Below, in pieces: positions 41,265 to 50,920 of a stretch of 62,816 bases of DNA. The stretch lies in assembly GCF_023701945.1 (NCBI RefSeq), contig NZ_JABAEF010000015.1, forward strand, positions 110,227 to 173,042. The letters run 5' to 3'. Position 1 is the stretch's first letter; each line of letters starts with the position of its first letter. A program made the translations under genes and the position numbers. The notes below the pieces were generated by a model that was not told the origin of the DNA, made no database searches, and saw only the letters and a list, made by a program, of their open reading frames with translations. The DNA is from Rhizobium sp. CG5. GTDB lineage: Bacteria; Pseudomonadota; Alphaproteobacteria; Rhizobiales; Rhizobiaceae.

Positions 41265-42902
41265 GCGTCGTCCTCCGGAGTGCCCTTTGGCCAGAACCAT
41301 CCGATCAGGGCAATCGATACAGGGATCGATCCCCAGACAACTGCCCAGGGCGTGAAGATCGACCAGATCAACAGCACCGTAGTTGCGAGCGCCGACCAGA
41401 GCGGCCAGATCGAATTTCCAGGTGACGACTCTCGGGCCTCGGGAAGCGCTTCAACGACGCTGCTGACGATCAATTCGCGGCGGTCGACCGCCAGGCCGGA
41501 GGCAACGGGAAGCGTTTCCGATTTCTCTGACAAGGCCGAGAGGCTACTGACCACCGGCAAGCGCGAGAAATTATAGGGCGGCGGCGGCGATGAGGTCGAC
41601 CATTCGAGCGTCGATGCGTCCCAGGGATTGTCAGGCGCGGCCGCACCTGAGACGGCGCTACGGATGGCATCGATAAAGAACAGCAGGAAGCCGGCAGCAA
41701 GGATGACGGCACTTAGGCTGACGAACATGTTGAGCCCCGACCACGGCATTTCCGGCTGATAGGTGTAGATGCGACGCGGCATGCCCTGGAGCCCGAGAAT
41801 ATGCATGGGAAAGAAGGTCAGGTTGAAGCCAGCAAAGATCAGCGCGAATACCCAGCGGCCGAGCGTCTCGCTCATCATTCGCCCGGTGATCTTCGGGAAC
41901 CAGTAATAGATGGCGCCTAACAGAGGAAATACCGCGCCGCCCACCAAAACGTAATGGAAATGAGCAACCACGAAATAGGTGTCGTGAACCTGCGTGTCGA
42001 AGGGTACCGAGGCCACCATGACGCCTGTCATCCCGCCGATAACAAATATCACCATGAAGCCGATGATAAACAGGAAGGGCGTCTTGAACACTGGTCTACC
42101 GGCCCACATCGTTGCCAGCCAACAGAAGATCTGAAGACCAGCAGGAATGGCGATCGCCATGCTCGAGGCCGTAAAGAAACTTTCGCCGAGACGCGGCAGC
42201 CCGGCGACGAACATGTGATGCACCCAAAGCCCGAAGGCCAAAACTCCCGTCGCGATCAGTGCCATCACCATGGCAAGGTAGCCGAACACGGGGCGTCGCG
42301 TAAAGGTCGCGACGATCGTCGAGACCATGCCGACGGCCGGCAGGAAGATGATGTAGACCTCCGGGTGGCCGAAGAACCAGAACAGGTGCTGCCACAGCAA
42401 TACGTCGCCGCCCTCGGCCGGATTAAAGACGTGCGTGCCGACAAGCCGGTCGAGGATCAGCGCCGAGCTGGCGATCATGATGGCCGGCATCGCCAAGATG
42501 ATCAGAAACGAGGTGACCAGCATCGACCAGACGAACAATGGGATGCGGTCGAGCGACATGCCGGGCGCGCGTTGCTTGAACACCGTAACGACGATCTCGA
42601 CGGCGACGGCCAGTGCCGAGACTTCGGTAAAGGTGATCATTTGCGCCCAAATGTCGGCGCGTTTCCCGCAGCATATTGCGGTCCAGATAGCGGCACGTAG
42701 GCAAACCAGCCGACGTCAGGGCCGGTATCGACCGCAAAGGCGATCCACAGCAGCAGCCCGCCGGCCAGATACATCCAGTAGGAGAAGGCGTTGAGGCGCG
42801 GGAAGGCAATATTGCGCGTGCCAACCATCAGAGGCACGAGATAGACCGCCATCGCCTCCATGACTGGCACGGCAAACAGAAACATCATGTTCGTGCCGTG
42901 CA

Positions 42903-43920
42903 TGCAAATTCCGAGGCATGTCGCCCCCTGATTCCGAAATGATGCCGCCCTCCAATTCCGAGAATTAGCCGCCCCCTTGTTCCGAGATGATGCCGCCCCC
43001 TGATTGGGCTGTTTGTCGAGGTGTCCTGCTGGTGAGACGTTTGTCCTTTCAGGTGTGCTGAGAGGAAGGAACGCAATGCCAGCGGAGAGATTGAAGATGC
43101 GGCGTGTCCGCGAGATTCTGAGACACAGATTTGAGGAGGGGCTCGGCCACAAGTCGATTGCGTTGCGTGTCGGTGCTGCTCCCTCGACGGTGCGCGAGAC
43201 GCTGCGCCGTGTGGAGATCGCTGGTCTTTCGTGGCCGCTTGGCGACGACGTCAGCGATGCCGTGCTGGAAGCCGCACTTTACAAGTCCTCCGGCACGAAG
43301 ACGGGGCACCGTCGCAGCGCCGAGCCGGATTGGGCGCATGTTCATCGCGAACTGAAGCGCAAGCACGTGACGCTTCAGATTCTGTGGGATGAGTATATCG
43401 GCCTCCACCCTGACGGATATCGTTATAGCCGTTACTGCGATCTTTATCGTGGCTGGGCCCTGAAGCTGCCGGTGACGATGCGCCAGGACCATGCGGCCGG
43501 CGAAAAACTGTTTGTAGATTATGCGGGCGACACGGTCACGGTGCTCATCGACAGATTGTCGGGAAAGACACGGCAGGCGCATCTGTTCGTTGCGGTGCTC
43601 GGGGCATCGAGCCTTTCCTTTGCTCATGCCCGCTGGAGCGAAACGCTTCCAGATTGGATCGAATGCCACCTGCTTGCGCTGGAGGCCTTTGGCGGGGCTC
43701 CGGCATTGCTTGTCCCTGACAATGCCAAGGTCGCAGTCATCAAGGCCTGCCTTTTTGATCCGCAGGTCAATCGCACCTACGCCGGAATGGCGGCTCACTA
43801 CGGCAGTGCCGTTCTGCCGACACGGCCGCGCCGTCCACGTGACAAGGCGAAAGTCGAGGCGGCGGTTCGCATTGTCGAGCGCTGGCTCGGAACAAAGGGG
43901 CGGCTTCATCGGAATCGGCA
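42903..43920 (+). mobile_element. IS21-family element, internally deleted, inserted in coxA
   Basis: 1018 bases with TG...CA ends. Left end TGCAAATTCCGAGGCATG, right end inverted TGCCGATTCCGATGAAGC. The 5-bp direct repeat GTGCA flanks it (42898-42902 and 43921-43925), and removal restores the coxA frame. Four TTCCGA-containing repeats spaced 23-24 bases start at 42909, 42932, 42956 and 42980, the usual multiple terminal repeats of IS21. istB and the 3' part of istA are missing, so it is a short derivative. Confidence 0.85.
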
Positions 43921-43945
43921 GTGCATGGTGAAAATCTGGTTGTAA
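43076..43945 (+). pseudogene. istA: IstA-type transposase of IS21 family, 3'-truncated
   Basis: From ATG 43076 the product has the IstA helix-turn-helix (ILRHRFEEGLGHKSIALRVG) and the DDE domain (EKLFVDYAGDTVTVLIDRLS with the first Asp, LLVPDNAKVAVIKAC with the second, RPRDKAKVEAAVRIVERWL with the Glu). After WL the frame runs straight into the right end of the element and stops 25 bases outside it. A full IstA is longer by roughly 150 or more residues and is followed by istB. The catalytic triad is present but the C-terminus is gone. Confidence 0.85.
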
Positions 43946-44192
43946 CGATCGGGCCCAATGAACCGGGCTTCCGGCTGGGAGAGCTGCAACCGCATCGCCA
44001 TCGCCAGAATTCCACCGAGCGCCAGAAACACGAAGGCCGTCACGATGTATCGGCGGCCGATGATTTTGTGGTCGACGGTCGAAAGGGCGCCCCACAACCC
44101 CGCAGGTGTCGACCAGGTCTGTGAGAGACGGCAGTCGAGTTCCATCTCGTCCAATCCCGTATCGCGCAGATCCTCTCCCTCATGCCTGGTGG

Positions 44193-45181
44193 TCATTTGA
44201 GGCTCTCCATATAGGCGGAGATATTCCGGAGCTCCACGCTGTTAAGCGGAACCATCGGCATGTTGTTGCCCGGCTTGAGGGTCTGCGGATCGGCAATCCA
44301 GGCCGCGAGGGACCCGTGCGTGGTCTCAAAAAGGCCGGCCGCGATTGTCTGACGGCTACCGATATGGGTGAGATCAGGGCCGGTCGTCCCTGTGGCCGGC
44401 GTGCCGCGAACCGTGTGGCAGGCAGCACACGGCTTTGACAGGAAGGCAACCTTTCCGGCGACGGCGTCCGGGTCGGTTGGCATCACGCCGTTCTCGCGTT
44501 GGACCGCAATCCACCGCTGATATCCACAGGCTCATCGGCAATGACCATCATCGCCATGTGAGTGTGCTGCAGGCCGCAAAATTCGGCGCACTGACCGCGA
44601 TAGATGCCGGGCCGTTCCGCCCGCAGGAGAAGAACGTTGCTGCGTCCCGGCACGAGATCCTGTTTGCCGGCAAGGCTCGGCACCCAAAACGAATGCACGA
44701 CATCGGCGCTTTCGAGCTGGATCCGAACATCCTGTCCCACTGGGATATGGATCTCGTTCGCCGTCTGGAAGCTGAGCGCCGGATTGGCGTCGGCGTAGAT
44801 GACCTGCCACCACCATTGATGCCCTCTGACGGTGATCGTCAGTGCGGCGTTTTCCGGCAAGCCGATGCCGCGCGTGGTGTAAAAGCTTGCGATCGTCAGA
44901 CCTGCGATAATGATAACCGTCGCGGCAACGGCACTGCCAACGATCATCGTTGAAGACCACTCGCCGGGCCGGCTGCTGTCGCTGGGCCGTTTCCGCAGCC
45001 GTGCCCAGCCGAGCACGATCATGACCAGGAGCCAGACGACTGCGCAGATGACGGTTATACCGATGATCAGATGCTCGACATGGATCGCGGGAGCGCCCTG
45101 AGGATCCAGAGCCGACTGGTTGCCGCTGCAGCCAGCGACAGCAGCAATGATCGACAGCAGAAGGATCCGGGCGGTTCTCAA
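44193..45181 (-). pseudogene. coxB: Cytochrome c oxidase subunit II with cytochrome c domain, frameshifted
   Basis: The subunit II part starts at about TTG 45181 with a lipoprotein signal (ARILLLSIIAAVAGCSG), two membrane helices, and the Cu-A domain: ADVVHSFWVPSLAGKQDLVP and RGQCAEFCGLQHTHMAMMV. The frame then ends wrongly at 44483. The true continuation RWIAVQRENGVMPTDPDAVA and the haem domain with LSKPCAACHTVRGTPATG lie in another frame to 44193. Restoring one base near 44519 (GATATC-C-AGCGG) joins them. A caa3-type subunit II with fused haem c is reconstructed. Its stop overlaps the coxA start. Confidence 0.85.
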
Positions 45182-45775
45182 GGGGAGGGCCCCTGGTGGA
45201 TGGGCGCCGACCGGTCCTTCGTTGAACAGGATCTTCGCGGGCGCCCGGTTTTCGGCCGGCCGCGTGTGGCGGTCGTCCCTGCGACCCGTCGCCGCCACTT
45301 TGGCGGAATAGGCGCCGATGGTCTGGACATAGCCGGCCAACTGCCAGATCTGCTCGATCGTCATCCGCTCACGAAAGGCCGGCATGCCATGCGGGCGACC
45401 GTCGCGGATCGACGTGACAATCGACACCATCTCCGGACCATACAGCCACCAACCGTCGAGGAAGGAAGGACCTACGTTTCCGCGCCCGTCGCCGTGACAC
45501 GATTGGCAGCCGAACCAGGTATACAGGCGCTGACCCTGGCTGAGATTATAAGCATCGCTTTCGTAGATTTTCCCCTCGGCAAAATAACTCTCGGGCGGCG
45601 CGCCGCTGATCGCGTTCGGCATCAGCCGGAAGCAATCGAGATCGGCGACGACGGGTGGATCGGTCCGGAGTTCCCGCGGCTGCCGGGCCCAGCCGAGAAA
45701 CGCGGCTCCCGCGACCACCAGCAGAAAGGTTGCCAGAAACGACCACTTTGCGTCGTTGATGCTCCCGAACATCAT
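44483..45775 (-). CDS. Cytochrome c gene, reading frame fused to coxB
   Basis: From ATG 45775 the first 190 or so residues are a membrane-anchored monohaem cytochrome c (WSFLATFLLVVAGAAFLGW; haem site LYTWFGCQSCHGDGRGNVG; axial Met in PHGMPAFRERMTIEQIW). No stop codon separates it from the coxB signal sequence at 45181, so one open frame continues to 44483. Either this is a natural cytochrome-CoxB fusion or the stop was lost by a small frameshift; a lipobox in the middle argues for two proteins originally. It follows the YdeP-like gene by 20 bases. Confidence 0.7.
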   Translation of the reverse strand: MMFGSINDAKWSFLATFLLVVAGAAFLGWARQPRELRTDPPVVADLDCFRLMPNAISGAPPESYFAEGKIYESDAYNLSQGQRLYTWFGCQSCHGDGRGNVGPSFLDGWWLYGPEMVSIVTSIRDGRPHGMPAFRERMTIEQIWQLAGYVQTIGAYSAKVAATGRRDDRHTRPAENRAPAKILFNEGPVGAHPPGALPLRTARILLLSIIAAVAGCSGNQSALDPQGAPAIHVEHLIIGITVICAVVWLLVMIVLGWARLRKRPSDSSRPGEWSSTMIVGSAVAATVIIIAGLTIASFYTTRGIGLPENAALTITVRGHQWWWQVIYADANPALSFQTANEIHIPVGQDVRIQLESADVVHSFWVPSLAGKQDLVPGRSNVLLLRAERPGIYRGQCAEFCGLQHTHMAMMVIADEPVDISGGLRSNARTA

Positions 45776-45795
45776 GTGCTCACCCGACTGCCCCC

Positions 45796-48191
45796 TCAAT
45801 CATATGAAACGTCTGAGGATCGGCTGAGACGCACCGGAAGGAGCTTGTAGGAGGGCGTTTTCGATTTCGGATCATGGTGAGCCATCGGAAAGAGCGGGTT
45901 CGTCTCCGGATAATACGCGCCGCAACATCCCCTGGGAATATTATAGGCAACGATCCTCAACGCCGTCACCGTCCGACCGTTGTTTGCATCGATCGCGGTC
46001 GTCAGATCGACACTGTCGCCGTCCTTGAAACCCAACCGAAGGATATCCTCCGGGTTCATGAAGACCACCTTGCGAGTGCCTTCGACACCGCGAAAGCGGT
46101 CGCTATATCCGTAGATCGTGGTGTTGAACTGGTCGTTAGATCGCAGCGTCGCGAGATGGAGGACGTCAGTGCTCTGCGCCGTCGAAAATTCCGGAAACAG
46201 TTTTTCCGGCGTCAGGAAATTTGCCTTGCCGCTTTTCGTCACCCACTTGCGTTCGCGCGCCGGCAGCGGCCTGACAAACCCGCCCGGCGTAAACAGCCGT
46301 TTGTTGAAATCCTTGAACGTCTCCGGGTAGGTTTGCTCGATCGCATCACGGATCTCAGCATAGTCTGCGACCCAGCTGTCCCAGGGCACCTTGGTTTCGC
46401 CAAGTGTCGCCTTGGCTATGCCGGCGACGATTGCCGGCTCCGAAAGGAGCTCCGGGCTTGCTGGTTTCGTCTTGCCGCGCGAGCCGTGGAAATGCGCGAT
46501 GGAACTCTCCATCGATACGGCCTGCGGACCGGTCGCCTGCTCGTCCAGTTCGATGCGACCGAGACACGGCAGCAGATAGGCAATCTCGCCATGGACGACA
46601 TGGCTGCGATTGAGCTTGGTGGCGATCTGCACGCTAAGCCGCAGCCTACGCCACCCTTCTTCCATGGCAGTCGTGTCGGGGACTGCTCTCAGGAAGTTGC
46701 CGCCGAGACTGATGAAGGCACGTGATTGGCCGCTCATGATCGCCTCACAGGTCTCCACCGTCGAGCGGCCCGTCCACCGCGGCGGTTCGAAGCCGTAGAG
46801 TTCAGAGAGCTTGTCCAGCGGCGCTAAGCCCGGCTTCTCGGTGATGCCGACGGTCCGCTGTCCCTGAACGTTGGAGTGACCGCGGACGGCACAGATGTTG
46901 GCGCCCGGTTTGCCGATATTGCCGCGCAACAGTGCCAGATTGCAGACCGTATGGACGTTCTGGACGCCCATAAGCTGTTGCGTCAAACCCATGCCATAAA
47001 CCATCATCACCGCCTCGGATTTGGCGTAGGTGGCCGCTGCCTGCGTCATCTCATCACGGCTGAGGCCTGAAACTCGTTCCAGTTCCTCCCATTGGTGGCC
47101 GCGCGCGGCGTTGGCGAATTCCTCGAAGCCGGTCGTGTGCTCCTTAATGAAGTCATGGTCGAGAACATGCTTCTTGTCGGCGGCCCCAATCGAGGCGGCG
47201 AAGGCAACCATTGCCGCGTTGTCTGGATCTTTTGGGATCCCGTCCTCGCCTGCAACGCGACTTTGATGGGAGGCTTTCAAGGCATCGTCGGCTTCGATCA
47301 GCGCCTTGCAGACGCCAAATAGTGCTGCGATATCGCCGCCGTTGTTCACCTGATAATATTCGGAGGAAATCTTCGTTTCGTTGCCGGTGAGCATCTGCGT
47401 CGGCGACTGCGGGTTGACGAACCGCTCAAGGCCGCGTTCGCGCAACAGATTGAAGGTGACGATCTTGACGCCGCGATCGACGGCATCCTGTAGATCGTGC
47501 AGCAGGCGCGGCGACGAGGTCCCAACATTCTGAGCGATGTAGAAGATGCAGTCGGTGTTTTGAAAGTCCGACAGGACGGCCGTTCCAACAGAGGCCCCGA
47601 TGCTTTCGGGAAGGGCAACCGATGAGCTCTCGTGACACATGTTCGAACTGTCGGGCATGTTGTTGCTGCCGTAGATACGCGCGAACAGCTGGTACATATA
47701 GCTCGTTTCAAGCGACGCCCGGCCCGACGTGTAGAAATCCACCTGACGCGGGTCAAGAGCGCGTAGTTCTCGACCGATGTCTTCGAAGGCTGGGCCCAGG
47801 TCACCGGAACATATTTGTCGGTCGCTGCGTCCCAGCGCATCGGATGGGTCAACCGACCCTGTTCCTCGAGGTCGTGATCGTCCCAAAGCTCCAGCGCGCG
47901 AAGAGGATGTTTGTCGAAGAATGCGCGGTCGGCACGTCGCGCCGTCACCTCCCAGGCCGTGGCCTTGGCGCCATTCTCGCAAAATTCGAGCGGATGGGTT
48001 TTCGCCGGCTTCGCCCAGGCGCAACTCACGCACATATAGCCTTCCGGTTTGTTCTGCGCCGACAGCAGCTTCGGCCCACGCAGAGCGACATGCTCTTTCA
48101 GAGTGATCTCGGCGACGGATTTTGCAGAACCCCATCCGCCCGCAGGTCCGGAATAAGGCTTAATCTTGGGAGAGCGTGTTTTCTGCGTCAT
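45796..48191 (-). pseudogene. YdeP/FdhF-like molybdopterin oxidoreductase gene, frameshifted
   Basis: From ATG 48191 the N-terminus reads IKPYSGPAGGWGSAKSVAEI, then EGYMCVSCAWAKPAKTHPLE, then FCENGAKATAWEVT, the start of the YdeP group (molybdopterin oxidoreductase alpha subunit family). The frame breaks near 47790; restoring one G (CAG-G-CCTTC) joins VPVTWAQ to FEDIGRELRALDPRQVDFYT. The rest (NNMPDSSNMCHESSSVALPE; VYGMGLTQQLMGVQNVHTVC; RGNIGKPGANICAVRGHSNV) is intact to 45796. It is a bis-MGD enzyme of poorly known substrate, linked to acid resistance in E. coli. It precedes the cytochrome genes on the same strand. Confidence 0.85.
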
Positions 48192-48314
48192 GGATGCCTC
48201 AAGCGATACGACGAGGCGAGCCATCTTGGTTGAGGCTCCTCGGTCACAGTAAATCTTCGATGTCACACCATGTTCCGGGTTCCGCCGGAAGGGCGCAGCT
48301 TTGCTTCTCCAGCT

Positions 48315-48551
48315 CTATCCTCGAAACTCGCCCTTGTTCATGTCGCGCTCGTCGTAATTGATGTCCCAGTCCTTGGTGTCTTTGCCCTTGCCTGGCGTTT
48401 TCTTGTTGACCGTCGCGTCGTCGGAATGGGTGATGACACGCGGCTTGGCGCTGCTGACACCGTTGTTGGATCCACCAGCATGGTTGCTTTCGGACTGCCC
48501 TCTGGCGTCCTGTTCAATCTGCGCCTTGGACGGTTTGCCATTTTTTGTCAT
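48315..48551 (-). CDS. Small hydrophilic protein
   Basis: 78 residues, almost no hydrophobic amino acids, low complexity and charged (SKAQIEQDARGQSESNHAGG; KGKDTKDWDINYDERDMNKG). It overlaps the end of the DUF2934-type frame by four bases, so it is the third gene of a leftward stress-type operon that starts with the DUF4142 gene. No known function. Such proteins often rise in stationary phase in rhizobia. Confidence 0.65.
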   Translation of the reverse strand: MTKNGKPSKAQIEQDARGQSESNHAGGSNNGVSSAKPRVITHSDDATVNKKTPGKGKDTKDWDINYDERDMNKGEFRG

Positions 48552-49125
48552 GATTGAGCTCCCAAGCGTTCGGACCGGCGGTTTCTCATATTCTCCTCGG
48601 CCTGCGTCTCGCCCACCGTGCCGCGCAGTCCCTTTTCTGCCTCTCTAGCCAGACGCGTGCGACGCCGGGCAGCGGTCGGATTATCCGCAGCGCGAGAAGC
48701 ATCCGTTTCGGCTGGAACCGTCTCGATGTCGTTAGTTCGAATTCCCCCCATGATGGATCCCATTCGACGGCTTCGGTCAGCTCTACGAAGATCGGCTCGC
48801 TGCTTTCACCATTGTGGGATTGGGCCAGTTTGAAAGCGGCTTCGGGCTCCATCTCCTCACTAGGAAATATCGAATCGTCTTCGCCGGCCTCGGCGATCTT
48901 TCGGACATATCCGCGAACTTGATCGCCGGAATGATAGAACTTGATCACCAGTGACCCGGCAGACGCCCCGCCAGCAGAGTAAGGCATGTAGTGAGCGCCT
49001 TCGCCGGTAGCGCTGGCCTCGCCGTCTGCCGCCTGATACCAGTGCGCAAGATCCCGTCCTTCCGGCCGCCCCTCGCTTTCCCAGATCTGATAGGCGCGCA
49101 GTCTTTTTTCCTCTTCGTCGATCAT
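48548..49125 (-). pseudogene. DUF2934-domain protein gene, probable frameshift in G run
   Basis: From ATG 49125 the start EEKRLRAYQIWESEGRPEGR, followed by DLAHW, is a DUF2934 domain. A second region (SLVIKFYHSGDQVRGYVRKI to VELTEAVEWDPSWG) follows. After that the frame turns Arg-rich and unnatural. One extra G in the run of six at 48744-48749 would lead into IRTNDIETVPAETDASRAAD and TARRRTRLAREAEKG-type sequence, ending at 48548. That second frame has normal composition, so I read this as one gene with a homopolymer deletion. Alternatively they are two overlapping genes. Confidence 0.6.
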
Positions 49126-49151
49126 GACTCGCCTCCTGACTTTTCACAGCA

Positions 49152-49679
49152 CTACTTGTTGAGGTCCTTTGCCATCATCAGATGGTGTTCCAGAGCCGGA
49201 CGCATACTGGCGGCCCACGCTTTCAAATCGGCATTGTCGCCTTCGTCGCCATACCGCTTGAACAGATCGACCGCATCTTCATGCACGGACTCCTGATCAG
49301 AGTGGTATTGCTTGTTGAAGTCGGCGCCCTGAAGGCCGTTCAGCGTGTCGAGCATGCTTTGTTGACTGGATGTCATGGCTGCCGGAAGCGGTGCCTTGAC
49401 CTTGCCGCTGGTCACCAAGCCCTTGAGTTCCTCCGTGGTCTTCTGGTGATCGGCGACCATCTGCTGGGCAAAGGCTTTCGTTGCTTCGTCGCCACGCTCG
49501 AGGGCAAGTTTGCTAGACGCGATCTCGAACATGTCGCTTGTCGCAGCCTCCTGGACGAAGTCCTCGGTTTTCGGCGCAACGCCCATCAGGGAGTTGACGC
49601 CCGTCTTTTCGGCCGCAGACTGCGCGAAGGCCGGGCCTGCGAGCACGACGGCCAGTGACAAGATAGCGAGCTGTTTCAT
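49152..49679 (-). CDS. DUF4142 family periplasmic protein
   Basis: 175 residues from ATG 49679 (an upstream in-frame ATG at 49706 adds no signal character). Signal peptide MKQLAILSLAVVLAGPAFA. The mature part is a ferritin-like four-helix bundle of the DUF4142 type: DFVQEAATSDMFEIASSKLA, FAQQMVADHQKTTEELKGLV and HEDAVDLFKRYGDEGDNADL. This family is typical for stress-induced exported proteins in rhizobia. A perfect EcfG promoter (GGAAC-N16-CGTT) lies upstream, at 49710-49734. Exact function unknown. Confidence 0.88.
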   Translation of the reverse strand: MKQLAILSLAVVLAGPAFAQSAAEKTGVNSLMGVAPKTEDFVQEAATSDMFEIASSKLALERGDEATKAFAQQMVADHQKTTEELKGLVTSGKVKAPLPAAMTSSQQSMLDTLNGLQGADFNKQYHSDQESVHEDAVDLFKRYGDEGDNADLKAWAASMRPALEHHLMMAKDLNK

Positions 49680-49709
49680 AGGAATCTCCTGGATTGGTTT
49701 CCGCATAAA

Positions 49710-49734
49710 AACGATTTTTCGACCTGAGTGTTCC
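49710..49734 (-). promoter_or_regulatory. EcfG/RpoE2-type general stress promoter of the DUF4142 operon
   Basis: Minus strand GGAAC (49730-49734), 16 bases, CGTT (49710-49713): a perfect match to the alphaproteobacterial EcfG consensus. It stands 30 bases before ATG 49679. Confidence 0.8.
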
Positions 49735-49798
49735 GCAGAAATTCGATCCGCGGCGCATGGTTCGAAATCGCCCCGTGCGCCTCGGTCCTAGTACCGGT

Positions 49799-50728
49799 TC
49801 AACCGGCAATTTTGAGAACGACCTTGCCGCGGAGATTCTGGTCTTTGAGTGCCGCCTGAGCCTCGGCAACCTCATGGAGCTCAAAGGTGTCTGCGACCAC
49901 GACCTTTACCTTGCCGTCATCGATCAAGTCCGCGAATTTCTGCAGTTGAGCGCCGTTCGGCTGAGCGGTGTACCTGCCGACGCGAATATTCTGGTCAGCA
50001 GCGCGCGCCTTGTCCGGCTCCTGCAGCGTGGAAATGAGGGCTCCTCCCGATTTGACGACGCTGAAGCTTCGATGCTGGGTCTCACCGCCGATCAGGTCGA
50101 AGACCAGGTTCACAGGCTCAACCAGATCCTTGAATTTCTCGGACTTGTAATCGATCATCTGATCGGCGCCGAGGTCGCTGACGAACTCCTTGTCGGACGT
50201 CGATACGGTGGTTGCGACCCAGGCGCCCTTTGCCTTGGCGAACTGAATGGCGAAGTGGCCAACACCGCCAGCGCCGCCGTGGATCAGAACACGTTGGCCC
50301 TGGCGAAGACCGCCGTGGTCGAAGAGACCCTGCCAGGCGGTGATACCGGCGAGCGGCACGGCGGCCGCGCCGACCTGGTCCAATGATTTTGGCTTGGCTG
50401 CAACCTCGTCAACCCGTGCCAGCACGAACTCCTCGTAACCTCCATGTTCAGGCGAAAGAAACGCAAAGACGTCATCACCGATGAGGAAGGTCGAGACGTT
50501 GTCGGCGGCGGCCGCGATCTGTCCGCTGACATCGCGGCCGAGCACGTAGGGAAGGTTCTTCTCGGTGACCACAGGGTACTTGCCCTCACGCATCTTCGCA
50601 TCGACCGGATTGACGCTCGCGGCAAAGACTTTGATGAGAACTTCGTTGGCAGATGGGTTTGGACGATCGATCTCCTCCAGCGCCATGACTTCCGGTCCGC
50701 CGAAGCGATGAATACGCACAGCTTGCAC
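49799..50728 (-). CDS. NADP-dependent quinone oxidoreductase (MDR family, zinc-free)
   Basis: 309 residues. The order is that of quinone oxidoreductase-like medium-chain reductases: GGPEVMALEEIDRPNPSANE at the N-terminus, VNPVDAKMREGKYP, DVSGQIAAAADNV, then the nucleotide-binding RVLIHGGAGGVGHFAIQFAK and GADQMIDYKSEKF. Catalytic zinc Cys residues are absent, as expected for this group. It reduces quinones or enones with NADPH. An EcfG-like site lies upstream (50775-50799), and a flavodoxin-type reductase gene is divergent, so a general-stress redox function is likely. Confidence 0.92.
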   Translation of the reverse strand: MQAVRIHRFGGPEVMALEEIDRPNPSANEVLIKVFAASVNPVDAKMREGKYPVVTEKNLPYVLGRDVSGQIAAAADNVSTFLIGDDVFAFLSPEHGGYEEFVLARVDEVAAKPKSLDQVGAAAVPLAGITAWQGLFDHGGLRQGQRVLIHGGAGGVGHFAIQFAKAKGAWVATTVSTSDKEFVSDLGADQMIDYKSEKFKDLVEPVNLVFDLIGGETQHRSFSVVKSGGALISTLQEPDKARAADQNIRVGRYTAQPNGAQLQKFADLIDDGKVKVVVADTFELHEVAEAQAALKDQNLRGKVVLKIAG

Positions 50729-50774
50729 GATGAAACTCCTTTAATGCTCGGGGAATTTTCCTTCTCGGAAGAGA

Positions 50775-50799
50775 AACAGCACGGCAAAGCGATTGTTCC
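50775..50799 (-). promoter_or_regulatory. EcfG-like promoter of the quinone oxidoreductase gene
   Basis: Minus strand GGAAC (50795-50799), 16 bases, TGTT (50775-50778). Fits GGAAC-N18-TT. It is 46 bases before the start codon and is paired with a divergent site at 50818. Confidence 0.6.
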
Positions 50800-50817
50800 G
50801 GGCGACCCGGCGCCCAG

Positions 50818-50842
50818 GGAACAACTCGCGGTATGATCGGTT
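50818..50842 (+). promoter_or_regulatory. EcfG-like promoter of the flavodoxin-type reductase gene
   Basis: Plus strand GGAAC (50818-50822), 16 bases, GGTT (50839-50842). It is 78 bases before ATG 50921 and only 18 bases from the divergent EcfG-like site. Confidence 0.6.
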
Positions 50843-50920
50843 TCGCCTTGCAAACCGGCGCGACCAGCGCCCGCCAAGCTTTGGGTCGATGGAATGACCC
50901 GCATCACGTCAGGAGCAACA

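Larger units (their letters stand above)
41261..44196 (-). pseudogene. coxA: Cytochrome c oxidase subunit I gene, split by insertion and frameshift
   Basis: Three pieces together make a normal subunit I. The N-terminus (44196 to 43921) runs MTTRHEGEDLRDTG to RDYNQIFTMH-like PDRYNQIFTMH. It is then cut by a 1018-base element. The gene resumes at 42902 with MHGTNMMFLFAVPVMEAMAV and ends in a wrong frame at about 42637; adding one A near 42663 gives GKRADIWAQMITF. The rest (42640 to 41261) has HPEVYIIFLPA, VHHMFVAG and VAHFHYVLVGG, the Cu-B and haem ligands. A non-functional oxidase is expected. Confidence 0.92.

Noticed and set aside
42909..43005. Four short repeats spaced 23-24 bases that look a little like a CRISPR array
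   Set aside because: They contain TTCCGA/GCCGCCCCC and lie at the end of an IS21-like element; they are its terminal binding sites. There are no unique spacers of constant length and no cas genes.
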